Assembly: GCF_013201075.1 (NCBI RefSeq)
Contig: NZ_CP053708.1
Location: 1,987,501 to 2,051,500 of the forward strand
Direction: 5' to 3'
From: Lichenicola cladoniae
GTDB taxonomy: Bacteria; Pseudomonadota; Alphaproteobacteria; Acetobacterales; Acetobacteraceae
DNA: 64,000 nucleotides
Part shown: positions 9,017 through 17,974 of the stretch, piece by piece
Position numbering within the stretch: position 1 is the first letter of the stretch
How the letters are laid out: every line of letters starts with the position of its first letter
Position numbers and translations under genes: made by a program
The notes under the pieces: model-generated
Told to the model about the DNA's origin: nothing
Databases searched by the model: none
The model's input: the letters and a program-made list of their open reading frames with translations, nothing else

Positions 9017-10213
9017 CTACTTCCGCTGCAGCCGCCGGCGAAGGCGCGAAGCGAACCGCCCGGACGACGGTTCGGGCGTGACGCCCTGGCGACCGGGGCC
9101 CGAGAGTTGTTCGACCAGCCGCTTGGCGATCAGGCCACGGTGCCCGCCATGCCAGTGGCCCGCCGCACCATCGGGCGGGAGCCATGGCGGCAGTTGCAGC
9201 GACAGGCGCCTGCTCAACCCGTCGAGCAGCGGCTCGTAGGTGGACCGAAGCGCATGGAGCACGTCCTCCGCATCAGCGCTTCCGGTCCAGTTCACTCCGG
9301 CATTCCCGAAAGCCTCTTCCATCGCCAGGTAGGTCTCGTGCGACAGCCGGTCGTTTCCCTCGAAAGGCGACGGGCCGATCCCGAGGGCCCGGGACATCTC
9401 GACGATCACCTGGCGCGTCATGGTGAAGGTCATCCGCGCCTGGAGCGGCTGCATGTCCTCCATCCCGACCAGGACCAGGGCGCTGGTATCCATCACCGCC
9501 GCCATCGCCGCGAGCCAGGACTGGTTGTCATGTTGCGAGCGGTAATAGACCAGCATCGGATAGGAGAGATGGCTCTCGAGCAGTTCCGCGCCCCAGGTTT
9601 CCCATTCCCGCAGCATCTCGTCGAGTTTCGCGAGACCGCCGGGCTCCGCATGAAGAACGATCATGGTGGTCGCGGTGGGCGGCGAGCCGGCGCGGGCATC
9701 GAGCTGGATGACATGCGCCTCGCGCCGCGCGAACAACTGGTAGAGTACCGGCAGGTAGCCGATCACGACGGCGATGAAGCCGAGCCCGAGGCCTGCTTCG
9801 ACAACGGCCAGTATGCGGTTCAGCGCGGTGTGGGGTGCGATATCCCCATAGCCCACCGTGAAGAACGTCACCCCGCTCATATAGACCTGTTCGCTCAGCG
9901 CCGATGGGGGCCGGGAATGACCCTGCAGCGCCCATTGCAGCAGGCCGAAGCCGATGATGAACAACGCCGCCCAGAGCGAGAACAGGATCACCAGCGAGAG
10001 CGGGCCGAACACGCCGAGGAAGCGTATCTTGCGGTCGCCCGCGAACCATCGGTCCGCCACCCAGATCCACGCCGACCAGGCCGACCGGAAATACAGCCGC
10101 GCCAGCCTGACGCGCCGGTACACCCGCCGCGGCAGCAACATGACCTCGAACGCGTCCTGTGCCGTCACCGCGAGCAGGACCAGCGCCAGGACGATCGCCA
10201 GGACAACCAGCAT
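9017..10213 (-). CDS. Two-TM potassium channel family protein
   Basis: 398 residues. Residues 1-17 form one hydrophobic helix, and another spans about 68-95. The pore has the selectivity filter TVGYGD (119-124) and is followed by the inner helix 'GLGLGFIAVVIGYLPVLY'. The long C-terminal cytoplasmic part (about 230 residues) is helical with no recognisable RCK Rossmann motif. The ATG at 10213 starts just before the first TM helix. It follows the SIS gene by 20 bases, so co-transcription is likely. Predicted K+ conduction at the inner membrane; gating ligand unknown. Confidence 0.88.
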   Translation of the reverse strand: MLVVLAIVLALVLLAVTAQDAFEVMLLPRRVYRRVRLARLYFRSAWSAWIWVADRWFAGDRKIRFLGVFGPLSLVILFSLWAALFIIGFGLLQWALQGHSRPPSALSEQVYMSGVTFFTVGYGDIAPHTALNRILAVVEAGLGLGFIAVVIGYLPVLYQLFARREAHVIQLDARAGSPPTATTMIVLHAEPGGLAKLDEMLREWETWGAELLESHLSYPMLVYYRSQHDNQSWLAAMAAVMDTSALVLVGMEDMQPLQARMTFTMTRQVIVEMSRALGIGPSPFEGNDRLSHETYLAMEEAFGNAGVNWTGSADAEDVLHALRSTYEPLLDGLSRRLSLQLPPWLPPDGAAGHWHGGHRGLIAKRLVEQLSGPGRQGVTPEPSSGRFASRLRRRLQRK

Positions 10214-10233
10214 CGGTCGGCCGGCCGCGCAGG

Positions 10234-10788
10234 CTATTCGAGGTTCGTGTGGCGGTGCCGCATGTCGTCGGGACCGATCTTCAGCCGCTCGCAGAGCTTC
10301 AGCACCATCACCTCGAACAGGATGAACAGGCCGCCTTCGTAGAGCGAGCCCATCGGCAATGTGGACGACTTCGCCTCGCCCTGGTCGTCCGCCATCGTCT
10401 GTGCCGGCAGGACCAGGACCTGATCGGCGTACGCCGCACTCCGGCCTTCCGGTTGCGCGGTGATGAACAGGATCCTGGCGCCGGCGCGCCTGGCGATCTC
10501 GAGCAGTGCCGATGCCGTGGACAGCTCGCCCGGTCCGGCGGTGACCACGAACAGGTCGCCACCCCCGACCGGCGGCGTCGTCATGTCGCCGACCACCGAG
10601 ACCGCAAGCCCCATATGGAACAGGCGCATCGCAAGCCCGCGTATCTGCAGCCCCTCGCGCCCACATCCGAACACCACGATCTTGCGTGCCTCGGCGATCA
10701 TGGTCACCGCGCGATCGACCGCGCCGTCGTCGATCCTCGAGAACACGTCCTGCAGTTCGTCGATCGCTTCTCGGTAGAGGCTGCTCAT
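10234..10788 (-). CDS. SIS-domain protein, 6-phospho-3-hexuloisomerase-like
   Basis: 184 residues, a single SIS domain. 'KIVVFGCGREG' is the sugar-phosphate-binding first loop, 'LPMGSLYEGGLF' and the C-terminal 'MRHRHTNLE' are hallmarks of 6-phospho-3-hexuloisomerase (HxlB/PHI), which converts hexulose-6-phosphate to fructose-6-phosphate in the ribulose-monophosphate pathway. The partner hexulose-phosphate synthase (HxlA) is not nearby, so the substrate here may differ. The start at 10788 has few competitors. It is in the middle of the minus-strand run between the glycosyltransferase and the K+ channel. Confidence 0.82.
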   Translation of the reverse strand: MSSLYREAIDELQDVFSRIDDGAVDRAVTMIAEARKIVVFGCGREGLQIRGLAMRLFHMGLAVSVVGDMTTPPVGGGDLFVVTAGPGELSTASALLEIARRAGARILFITAQPEGRSAAYADQVLVLPAQTMADDQGEAKSSTLPMGSLYEGGLFILFEVMVLKLCERLKIGPDDMRHRHTNLE

Positions 10789-10837
10789 CGTGTACTCCCG
10801 TTTCCGCCCCGTGCTGCGGCATTCAGCCACCCCATCG

Positions 10838-12175
10838 TCAGCTCATCTCCAGCACGATCGGTCGAGGATCGGGGTGGGGGGAGACATGGTTCGCGATCGC
10901 CGCCTCGAACAGCCGGAGCACCGTGTTCTCGCTGTCGACATCCAGGAAGCGCTGCGCCATGAGTTCGGCCGCCTCGCGATACCGGTCCTCGCCCAACACC
11001 CGCTCGATCGCCTTCCGCAGCGCGACCGGCCGGGGCGTGTCTGTCTGCAGGCCGATCCCGACTCCGCTCCACGACACCCGCGCGCCGACCTCCGCCTTGT
11101 CCTCGTTGGTGCCGGCCACCACCAGGGGCACGCCCTGGCTCAACGCGAAATTGACCGTGCCATAGCCGCCATTGGTGACCACGAGATCGACCTGCGGCAT
11201 CAGCCAGTCGTAAGGCAGGAATTCCGCCACCCGCGCATTATCCGGAATTTCCCCCGGAATTGTCTCGATCGACCGGCCGCCGGTCGCGACCACCACCAGG
11301 ATGTCCGGCCGGTCCTTCAGCGCCGCCAGGGTCGGCGCCACCACCTCGCCGAGATCGTGATTCGCCAAAGTCCCTTGCGTGACCAGAACGACCGTCGTGG
11401 CGCGCGAGACATCGCCGGCCCAGTCGGGCAGCGGGGTCTCGATGGCGGGCAGCGGCAGCGCGCCGATGAAGTGCAGCGATGCAGGCGGCGATCGCCTGGG
11501 ATATTCGAAGGCATCGACGGTCGGCTGGAAGAACAGGTCCGGGAGGATGACGCTGGCATCGTTCAGCTTGGTCGCCAGCGGGCCGATACCGATCGATGCC
11601 AGGACCCGATCGATCTCCTGCTGCATCGGTCCGAAGAACACCGGATCGATCATGTCCCGCATCATCCGGTAGTCGGCGATCGTGGCATCGTCGCTCGCCG
11701 GTGGCAGCCCTGGACCGTGCGGTGCACCGTCGTCGCGGGTGGTGAACAGCGGCGTCACGCCGAAATGCGCGATCGCCGGGCGCTGGTCGCGCGGACCCAG
11801 GAGAAGCGGGAACGTCCCCAGGAACAGATTGTCGGTCAGGACCAGGTCGGCCGGGAAGCGACCCAGGAGTGCCCTGAGCGACGCATCCTGGGCAACCAGC
11901 CGCCCGATGAACACGCGCTTGAACAGGAACATCAGCTTTTCCGGCCCGGAGGCCAGGGATTTCAGCTCGGGATAGACCTGGTCGAGATCGCTGAGATCCT
12001 GGTCGATGACGTCGTCGAACGGCTGGAACGACGCACCGGCCGCCTGGAAACGATGCCGGTGCGCGCTTGCGGTATGCCCGACGACCTCATGGCCGCCGGC
12101 CACCAGGATCCTGCCGATGGAAAGCAGCGGGTTGAGATGCCCGATCATCGGGGTTCCGGCCAGGATGATCTTCAC
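10838..12175 (-). CDS. MGT-type glycosyltransferase (GT1 family)
   Basis: About 445 residues of a GT-B fold. It starts at a GTG with 'KIILAGTPMIGHLNPLL', the typical first strand and His loop of macrolide/UDP-glucuronosyl-type transferases. The C-terminal donor-binding half has 'EFLPYDWLMPQVDLVVTNGGYGT', the family's P-x-x-x-L-x-x-x-x-x-x-x-x-GG-x-GT signature. These cytosolic enzymes glycosylate small hydrophobic acceptors. The GTG at 12175 was chosen because homology begins exactly there. Separated from the helicase gene by 46 bases. Acceptor unknown. Confidence 0.87.
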   Translation of the reverse strand: MKIILAGTPMIGHLNPLLSIGRILVAGGHEVVGHTASAHRHRFQAAGASFQPFDDVIDQDLSDLDQVYPELKSLASGPEKLMFLFKRVFIGRLVAQDASLRALLGRFPADLVLTDNLFLGTFPLLLGPRDQRPAIAHFGVTPLFTTRDDGAPHGPGLPPASDDATIADYRMMRDMIDPVFFGPMQQEIDRVLASIGIGPLATKLNDASVILPDLFFQPTVDAFEYPRRSPPASLHFIGALPLPAIETPLPDWAGDVSRATTVVLVTQGTLANHDLGEVVAPTLAALKDRPDILVVVATGGRSIETIPGEIPDNARVAEFLPYDWLMPQVDLVVTNGGYGTVNFALSQGVPLVVAGTNEDKAEVGARVSWSGVGIGLQTDTPRPVALRKAIERVLGEDRYREAAELMAQRFLDVDSENTVLRLFEAAIANHVSPHPDPRPIVLEMS

Positions 12176-12221
12176 GGGGCGCCGCCTTCGATGAGCAGGG
12201 ATAGATTCGGCACTGCAATAA

Positions 12222-15200
12222 TCACGCCGTCTCCGACATCTCGGCTGCAACCGGCTCCGGTTGCATGGAACTGCCGAACAGGAACTCCACATCGTCGACA
12301 TCGACGCCGCTGAACTCCTCGTCCTCGCTCAGCGCGATGTTGGCGAGGTTGGCTTTCCGGCGCTGCAGTTCGACGATCCGGTCCTCGACCGTGTCCGCCG
12401 CGATGAGCTTGTACACGAAAACCGGCTTGGTCTGGCCGATCCGATGCGCCCGGTCCGAAGCCTGATCCTCCGCCGCGGGATTCCACCACGGATCATAATG
12501 GATGACCGTATCCGCCGAGGTCAGGTTCAGCCCGCGGCCGCCTGCCTTGAGGCTGATCAGGAACAGCGAGACCGCGCCGCTCTCGAACGTGCGTACCGGC
12601 TCCGCACGATCGCGCGTATCGCCACGCAGCTCTGCGAATTCGATACCGGCTTCGACCAGGCGCGGCTTGATGAGATCGAGCATGGTGGTGAACTGCGAGA
12701 ATAGCAGGATGCGGCGTCCCTCGGGGATCATCTCGGTGATCATTTCCAGCAGTTCGTCGAGCTTGCTGGAACTCTCGATCAGCCGCGCCGACGGAAGCTT
12801 CACCAGCCTCGGATCGCAACAGACCTGGCGCAGCTTCAGCAACGCATCGAGCATGACGATCCGGCTCTGCGACGTGGTGAGTTCGGCCACCTGCTTGCGC
12901 ACCTTGTCGTACAGCGTGCCGCGGATGGTGTCGTACAGCTCGCGCTGGTCGGCTGCGAGATCGATGCGACGCAGGATGGTGTGCTTCGGCGGCAGGTCGG
13001 TCGCCACCTCGGCCTTGGTGCGGCGCATCAGGAACGGCTTGATGCGGCGGATAAGCTGCGCGCGCCGCTGCGGGTCGTTGTCCTTTTCGATTGGGCGGCG
13101 GAAGCGCTTGGCAAACCCCTTCCGATCGCCCAGCAGCCCCGGCATCAGGAACGCGAACTCCGACCACAATTCCTGCAGGTTGTTCTCGATCGGCGTGCCC
13201 GACAGGCACAGCCGATGCCGTGTGGTCAGCTGGCAGACCGCCTTGGTGGACATCGCATCCGGGCTCTTGATGACCTGCGCCTCGTCGAGCACGGCCAGGT
13301 GCCAGGGCAGCTGCTTCATCGCCTCGATGTCGCGGGTCAGCACCGTATAGGTGGTGACGACCACATGGATGCCGGTCAGGTCGGCGCGCCGCTCGTGACG
13401 GTTCACCCCATGCAGCACCACGACGCCGAGATGCGGCGCGAACTTCGCCAGCTCGGCGGTCCAGTTGGCCACCAGGCTGGTCGGCACCACGATCAGCACC
13501 GGCTGGTCGAGCCTGCCCTCGGCCTCCTCGATGACGATATGGGCGATGGTCTGCGCGGTCTTGCCGAGACCCATGTCGTCGGCGAGGAAGCCGTTCAGCC
13601 CGACCGAGCGCAGGTGCTGCAGCCAGTTGACGCCCTGCTGCTGGTACGGACGCAGCGTGGCGGTGAAGCTGGCCGGGACCGCCACCGTCGGCAGCGTCAT
13701 GTCGTGCCGGAAATGCTCGGCATACGCCTCGATCGCGGTGGCATTTTCCCAGCGCGTGGTGAGCAGATCCTCGAGACCGAGCACCGTCTCGGCCTCGCCG
13801 TCGGACAGCAGCAGCCGGTCCTCGCCCAGGCGCGACGCAGACTCGATCAGGTCCGACATCACCGCCAGCAAACGACGGATGCGTTCGGCCGGCAGCTTCA
13901 GGATGCGCCCGTCATCGAGACTGGTGATCACTTCGTCATCGACGATCTTCGCCGCCTCGATGCCGCCGCGCTCGAGCAGGCGGGACAGGATCGGCAGCAA
14001 CGGGATACGGGTGCCGTCCACTTCGACGCCGAAATCCAGCGAGAACTTGCCGGCCTCGGCATCGGTCACCCGCACATCGTAATCGCCCAGCGCCGCGACC
14101 GCCCTCGGCAGGAACACCCGCTCGATCTTGTTCTGCCAGCCTTCCGCCTCGAGTGCCGGCACCTGGTCGAGCACGAAGGTCTGCCACCGGTCGGTGGCAT
14201 CGCCGGTGCGATAGACGAACACCATCTGGCCCTTGACGTTGGTCGGGTCGGCGACGCGCATCTGGGTGAGGCCGTGCTGCCGCAGCACGTCGAGCGCCCC
14301 GGCCTCGGCGGCCGTGTTGCGGCGAACGAAGCTCGGATGCCCCGGCAGGTCTCCCGGGCGATGCACCCGCAGGAACTGCCGGTCGTCGTGGCTGGCGACC
14401 AGGATGCCGTCATAATCGAATTCGACGGTCAGGGCGTCGACCATCTTCAGGTGACCGGACTCGTCCGGGCACTCGGTCCGGCGCAGCCGCAGGACCGGCG
14501 CCGGCGGATGTTCTCGGATGACCGGGTCGATGGTGGTGGTGACCTTCCGTCCGGACTGGCCGCCACGCGAGGTGGCGGGCCGGCTCGGCGTGAAGCGGGA
14601 CCGGTCCGGCGGACGCGGGCCGGTGCCGTATGGCCTGACGATCGGACGCGCCGGCGACGGTAGCACCGGGGCCGCCCGGGGTACGACCGGGGCCTGGCGC
14701 AGCCGCACCCGGCCAAGCGCGCCGGTTTCCGCATCGACGTACCACGGGCCGGCGTCACCCAGGATGATCGCCGAGTGCTCGGGCATCTCCGGGGCGACGT
14801 CGGCCTGGAACGCGCGCTCCTCGCCGCGGACCAGCGTCTTCTGCGTCGCCTGCCAGCGTGCGCGGCCGAGGCGCGACAACAGGCCGAGCACCGGGGTCAC
14901 CGATGCCGGCGCCACCGGGTTGCGGCTGGTCTCGCCGCTGCCCAGCAGCCGCGCCATGATCCGGCTGCTCTCGGTGCTGGACCGGTCGGCCAGGATGCGG
15001 GCCGGGGTGGTCGCGACGGCCACGCCGGTCCGCTCCCCCACCATCAGGGTCTCGACATAGCAGGCGTGCGGCGGCTCGCTCGGCGAGAGCTCGAACAGCA
15101 GGCGATGGCGCTCCTCGCCGACCGGATCGGCATCTGCGCCCGGCGGTAGCTTGCGCTCCGGCTTGCGCAGCGCCGGATAGCGATCGAGTGCCGCAAGGGC

Positions 15201-15449
15201 ACCAGCCGCGATGTGCAGGCAGGCCGACTGGCCGCAGCTGCACCGGCTGGGGAACACCACCTTGTCGCCGCGCGGCGACGGCGCGACCGTGGCGGTATGG
15301 CGCGCCTCGAGGTGATCCACGGCGACGGAGATGGAGCCGTCCTCGAGCGTGGCGGTCACCGATCCGAGCAGGATCAGGGAGCGTCCGCGCCGCAATACGC
15401 TCGCGTCAAAGAACCGGCTGAGATCGTCCGGGGAGAAAGGTGTCGGCAT
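12222..15449 (-). CDS. SNF2-family DNA helicase/ATPase with SWIM zinc finger
   Basis: 1075 residues. The N-terminal SWIM finger is C70-x-C72-x4-C77-x-H79. A Pro/Arg-rich linker follows, then a middle domain seen in bacterial SNF2 proteins. The SNF2 ATPase begins near residue 600: Walker A 'DDMGLGKTAQT' about 626 and the DEAQ box ('LDEAQVIKS') about 721. The helicase C-lobe has 'LRGDTRDR' and 'ASDRAHRIGQ' (motif VI). It would translocate on duplex DNA and remodel protein-DNA complexes. It heads a six-gene co-directional run that also includes topoisomerase III. DNA-repair, transcription-recycling or defence roles are all possible. Confidence 0.92.
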   Translation of the reverse strand: MPTPFSPDDLSRFFDASVLRRGRSLILLGSVTATLEDGSISVAVDHLEARHTATVAPSPRGDKVVFPSRCSCGQSACLHIAAGALAALDRYPALRKPERKLPPGADADPVGEERHRLLFELSPSEPPHACYVETLMVGERTGVAVATTPARILADRSSTESSRIMARLLGSGETSRNPVAPASVTPVLGLLSRLGRARWQATQKTLVRGEERAFQADVAPEMPEHSAIILGDAGPWYVDAETGALGRVRLRQAPVVPRAAPVLPSPARPIVRPYGTGPRPPDRSRFTPSRPATSRGGQSGRKVTTTIDPVIREHPPAPVLRLRRTECPDESGHLKMVDALTVEFDYDGILVASHDDRQFLRVHRPGDLPGHPSFVRRNTAAEAGALDVLRQHGLTQMRVADPTNVKGQMVFVYRTGDATDRWQTFVLDQVPALEAEGWQNKIERVFLPRAVAALGDYDVRVTDAEAGKFSLDFGVEVDGTRIPLLPILSRLLERGGIEAAKIVDDEVITSLDDGRILKLPAERIRRLLAVMSDLIESASRLGEDRLLLSDGEAETVLGLEDLLTTRWENATAIEAYAEHFRHDMTLPTVAVPASFTATLRPYQQQGVNWLQHLRSVGLNGFLADDMGLGKTAQTIAHIVIEEAEGRLDQPVLIVVPTSLVANWTAELAKFAPHLGVVVLHGVNRHERRADLTGIHVVVTTYTVLTRDIEAMKQLPWHLAVLDEAQVIKSPDAMSTKAVCQLTTRHRLCLSGTPIENNLQELWSEFAFLMPGLLGDRKGFAKRFRRPIEKDNDPQRRAQLIRRIKPFLMRRTKAEVATDLPPKHTILRRIDLAADQRELYDTIRGTLYDKVRKQVAELTTSQSRIVMLDALLKLRQVCCDPRLVKLPSARLIESSSKLDELLEMITEMIPEGRRILLFSQFTTMLDLIKPRLVEAGIEFAELRGDTRDRAEPVRTFESGAVSLFLISLKAGGRGLNLTSADTVIHYDPWWNPAAEDQASDRAHRIGQTKPVFVYKLIAADTVEDRIVELQRRKANLANIALSEDEEFSGVDVDDVEFLFGSSMQPEPVAAEMSETA

Positions 15450-15676
15450 CCAGGAAGAAGAACCTTCGGGTCAAGAGGCACTGCTTCCCGTTACGGCAAG
15501 CTGGCAGTTTGAGGGCAGCGGCGGGGTGAATCGCTGCCGACTTCGGACCGGGCACTCTACGGGACAATGGCCGCCACGTCGAACCATTCGAGCGCATCCC
15601 TCGTGCCGGTCTGGTTTGCGTCGGCAATCGGCGCCCTCTATGCGTCGAACCGCGCAACAGCGGGAACGGGTACCGG

Positions 15677-16708
15677 ATGCCACAGCACCTTGAGATGGGG
15701 CTCGACACCTTCGGCGACGTCACCGCCGGCCCGGACGGGCGGCTTCTGCCGCATGCGCAGGTCATCAGGAACGTCATCGCCGAGGGGGTGCTGGCCGATC
15801 GGGTCGGGATCGACTTCATCGGCATCGGCGAGCATCACCGCGCCGATTTCGCGGTCTCGGCCCCGGAGATCGTGCTGGCCGCCATCGCCGCCCTGACCGG
15901 GCGCATCCGGCTGGGCTCGGCGGTGACGGTGCTGAGCTCGGACGACCCGATCCGGGTGTTCCAGCGCTTCACCACCCTGGACGCGGCATCGAACGGCCGG
16001 GCCGAGGTCATCCTCGGGCGCGGCTCGTTCACCGAATCCTTCCCGCTGTTCGGCCATGCGCTGTCCGATTACGAGGCCCTGTTCGAGGAAAAGCTCGACC
16101 TGTTCGCAGCCCTGGTCCGGCAGAACCCGGTGAACTGGAAGGGTGCCAGCCGACCGCCCCTGGTCGCCCAGAGCGTGTTCCCACAGACCGAGACCAGGCC
16201 CCTCACCACCTGGATCGGGGTCGGCGGCAGCCCCGAATCGGTGGTCCGGGCAGCCCGCTACGACATGCCGCTGATGCTGGCGATCATCGGCGGCGAGCCG
16301 CGTCGGTTCGGCCGCCATGTGGACCTGTATCGGCGAGCGTTCGCGCAACTGGGCAGGCCGGTGCAGCCGATCGGGGTCCATTCGCCAGGCCATGTCGCTG
16401 ATACCGACGAGCAGGCGCGCGCCCAGCTCTGGCCCGACTACAAGACCATGCGCGACCTGATCGGCGCCGAGCGCGGCTGGCCGCCGATGGGACGCGCCGA
16501 GTTCGACCAGGAGGCCGACCACGGCTCGCTGTATGTCGGTTCGCCCGAGACCGTGGCCCGCAAGATCGCCGCCACCGCCAAGGTCCTCGGCCTCTCGCGC
16601 TTCGACCTCAAATACAGCGCCGGCCCGATGCCGCACGAGACGATCATGCGCAGCATCGAGCTCTACGGCACCCGCGTCATCCCGATGGTGCGCGAACTGC
16701 TCGCCTGA
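15677..16708 (+). CDS. LLM class flavin-dependent oxidoreductase (luciferase-like)
   Basis: 343 residues with the bacterial-luciferase TIM-barrel pattern: 'GEHHRADFAVSAPEIVLAAIA' (the EHH and following helix), 'IRLGSAVTVLSSDDPIR', 'DAASNGRAEVILGRGS' and the late 'YVGSPETVARKIA'. Such enzymes use FMNH2 or F420-type cofactors to oxidise small organics. The ATG at 15677 has 'gggaacggg' upstream. It is divergent from the SNF2 helicase gene with a 227-base gap. Substrate unknown. Confidence 0.87.
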   Translation: MPQHLEMGLDTFGDVTAGPDGRLLPHAQVIRNVIAEGVLADRVGIDFIGIGEHHRADFAVSAPEIVLAAIAALTGRIRLGSAVTVLSSDDPIRVFQRFTTLDAASNGRAEVILGRGSFTESFPLFGHALSDYEALFEEKLDLFAALVRQNPVNWKGASRPPLVAQSVFPQTETRPLTTWIGVGGSPESVVRAARYDMPLMLAIIGGEPRRFGRHVDLYRRAFAQLGRPVQPIGVHSPGHVADTDEQARAQLWPDYKTMRDLIGAERGWPPMGRAEFDQEADHGSLYVGSPETVARKIAATAKVLGLSRFDLKYSAGPMPHETIMRSIELYGTRVIPMVRELLA

Positions 16709-16837
16709 TCCGGCCGGCGCTCAAGTGCATCTGTCCCGCGCATGATGGCCTCTACCTGTTGGCGCCTGTCTCTGATCGATACCGGAATGTTGCATCCAGG
16801 GCGGAAGCATTCATCAACACGCCCCACGCCGTCACCA

Positions 16838-17860
16838 TCACGACACGCCGATGACTATCTTGCCGAAAGGGCCGCGGCTCAAATGGTCGAGCGCTTCGGG
16901 CAGGTCGTCTATCGAGTAGCGTGTGTCGATCACAGGTTTCAGGCCGGTCCGGTCCACCATTCGGACGAGGTCTTCCAGGGCGCGGCGATGACCCGTACCG
17001 ATGCCTTGGATGACCACATCCTTGAACAGCAAAGGAGCCACGGGAGCGCTCACCTCGAAGCCTCCGAGCGCACCGATCAAGGAGATGCGCCCACCCACAG
17101 CCACGACCTCCGCCGCCTGGCCGAGGTGGGTGCCGCCAACGATCTCAAGCACGTGGTCGACACCTCGGCCATCCGTGATGTCGAGCACAATATTCCCCCA
17201 CTTCTCCAGGCGTCGATCAATGGCGTGGTGCGCGCCCAGCGCCCTGACGCGGTCGAGCTTGTCCGAACCTGCCGACACGATCACCGTGGCTCCGTGCGCC
17301 ATCGCAATCTGCAACCCAAACAGGCCGACGCCCCCCGTACCCTCGATCAGCACCGTTTGCCCAGGCTGTAACCTGCCGCGCTCGATCAGGGCGAACCATG
17401 CCGTCAGGGCAGCACAGGGCAAGGTGCTGGCGTCCGCCGACTGCAACGTCGTGGGGGCGTAGACGAACCAATCCTGGGGAAACACAACGTACTCCGCCAA
17501 CACTCCGGGATAGTGTCCGCCGAGCGTCCGGTAAGATGGGGTGCGAGCGGTGCCGGGTCGTGCCCCTTCGATCCAATCGGGTGTGATTGTGGAGATCACA
17601 TTGTCACCCACCGCGAAGCGTGACGCCTCCCTGCCAAGCCCCACCACCCGGCCCGCAAGGTCCGAGCCGGGCGTGAACGGGAACGCGATCGGCAGGCCCC
17701 GACCGGTCTCGACCACCATCTTGTCCCGATGGTTCAGCGCAACGGCCTTCACCTTCACCAACAACTCGTGCTGCCCCGGTTGCGGGATCGGGACACGCCG
17801 CAGTGTTAGCTGATCCCTGCCGATCGCACCCATCTCCCACCGCCTCATCGTGTCTTCCAT
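16838..17860 (-). CDS. NAD(P)-dependent alcohol dehydrogenase / quinone oxidoreductase-like (MDR superfamily)
   Basis: 340 residues. The N-terminal GroES-like domain has 'VALNHRDKMVVETG' and 'FTPGSDLAGRVVGLG'; the Rossmann domain has 'VLIEGTGGVGLFGLQIA'. The usual catalytic-zinc Cys is replaced (NHRD instead of C-x-D), which fits the zinc-independent quinone-oxidoreductase branch of medium-chain dehydrogenases. The start codon faces the LysR start 114 bases away, so this is the classic LysR-divergent target arrangement. Confidence 0.87.
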   Translation of the reverse strand: MEDTMRRWEMGAIGRDQLTLRRVPIPQPGQHELLVKVKAVALNHRDKMVVETGRGLPIAFPFTPGSDLAGRVVGLGREASRFAVGDNVISTITPDWIEGARPGTARTPSYRTLGGHYPGVLAEYVVFPQDWFVYAPTTLQSADASTLPCAALTAWFALIERGRLQPGQTVLIEGTGGVGLFGLQIAMAHGATVIVSAGSDKLDRVRALGAHHAIDRRLEKWGNIVLDITDGRGVDHVLEIVGGTHLGQAAEVVAVGGRISLIGALGGFEVSAPVAPLLFKDVVIQGIGTGHRRALEDLVRMVDRTGLKPVIDTRYSIDDLPEALDHLSRGPFGKIVIGVS

Positions 17861-17974
17861 AAGCGCACGCTCCTAGCCGCGCGGCTGCCCGGCTTACCGG
17901 CCAAGTATCTGCTGCCTGCCGCTGTGCCGGGAATACGGTATGATCGGCATAGGTTATTGCGCTGGAGAGCAACA
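17861..17974. promoter_or_regulatory. Divergent promoter region between alcohol dehydrogenase and LysR genes
   Basis: 114 bases between two divergent start codons. It contains the partly symmetric 'atacggtatgatcggcat' and a SD-like 'ggagag' before the LysR ATG. A T-N11-A LysR box is expected here by analogy, but none was singled out with confidence. Confidence 0.45.

Noticed and set aside
10790-12313. 507-codon plus-strand frame opposite the glycosyltransferase
   Set aside because: Arg/Gln/Asp-rich antisense shadow; the minus strand has the MGT signature.
12981-14663. 560-codon plus-strand frame opposite the SNF2 helicase
   Set aside because: Shadow frame: low-complexity composition, no motif, while the minus strand shows Walker A, DEAQ and motif VI.
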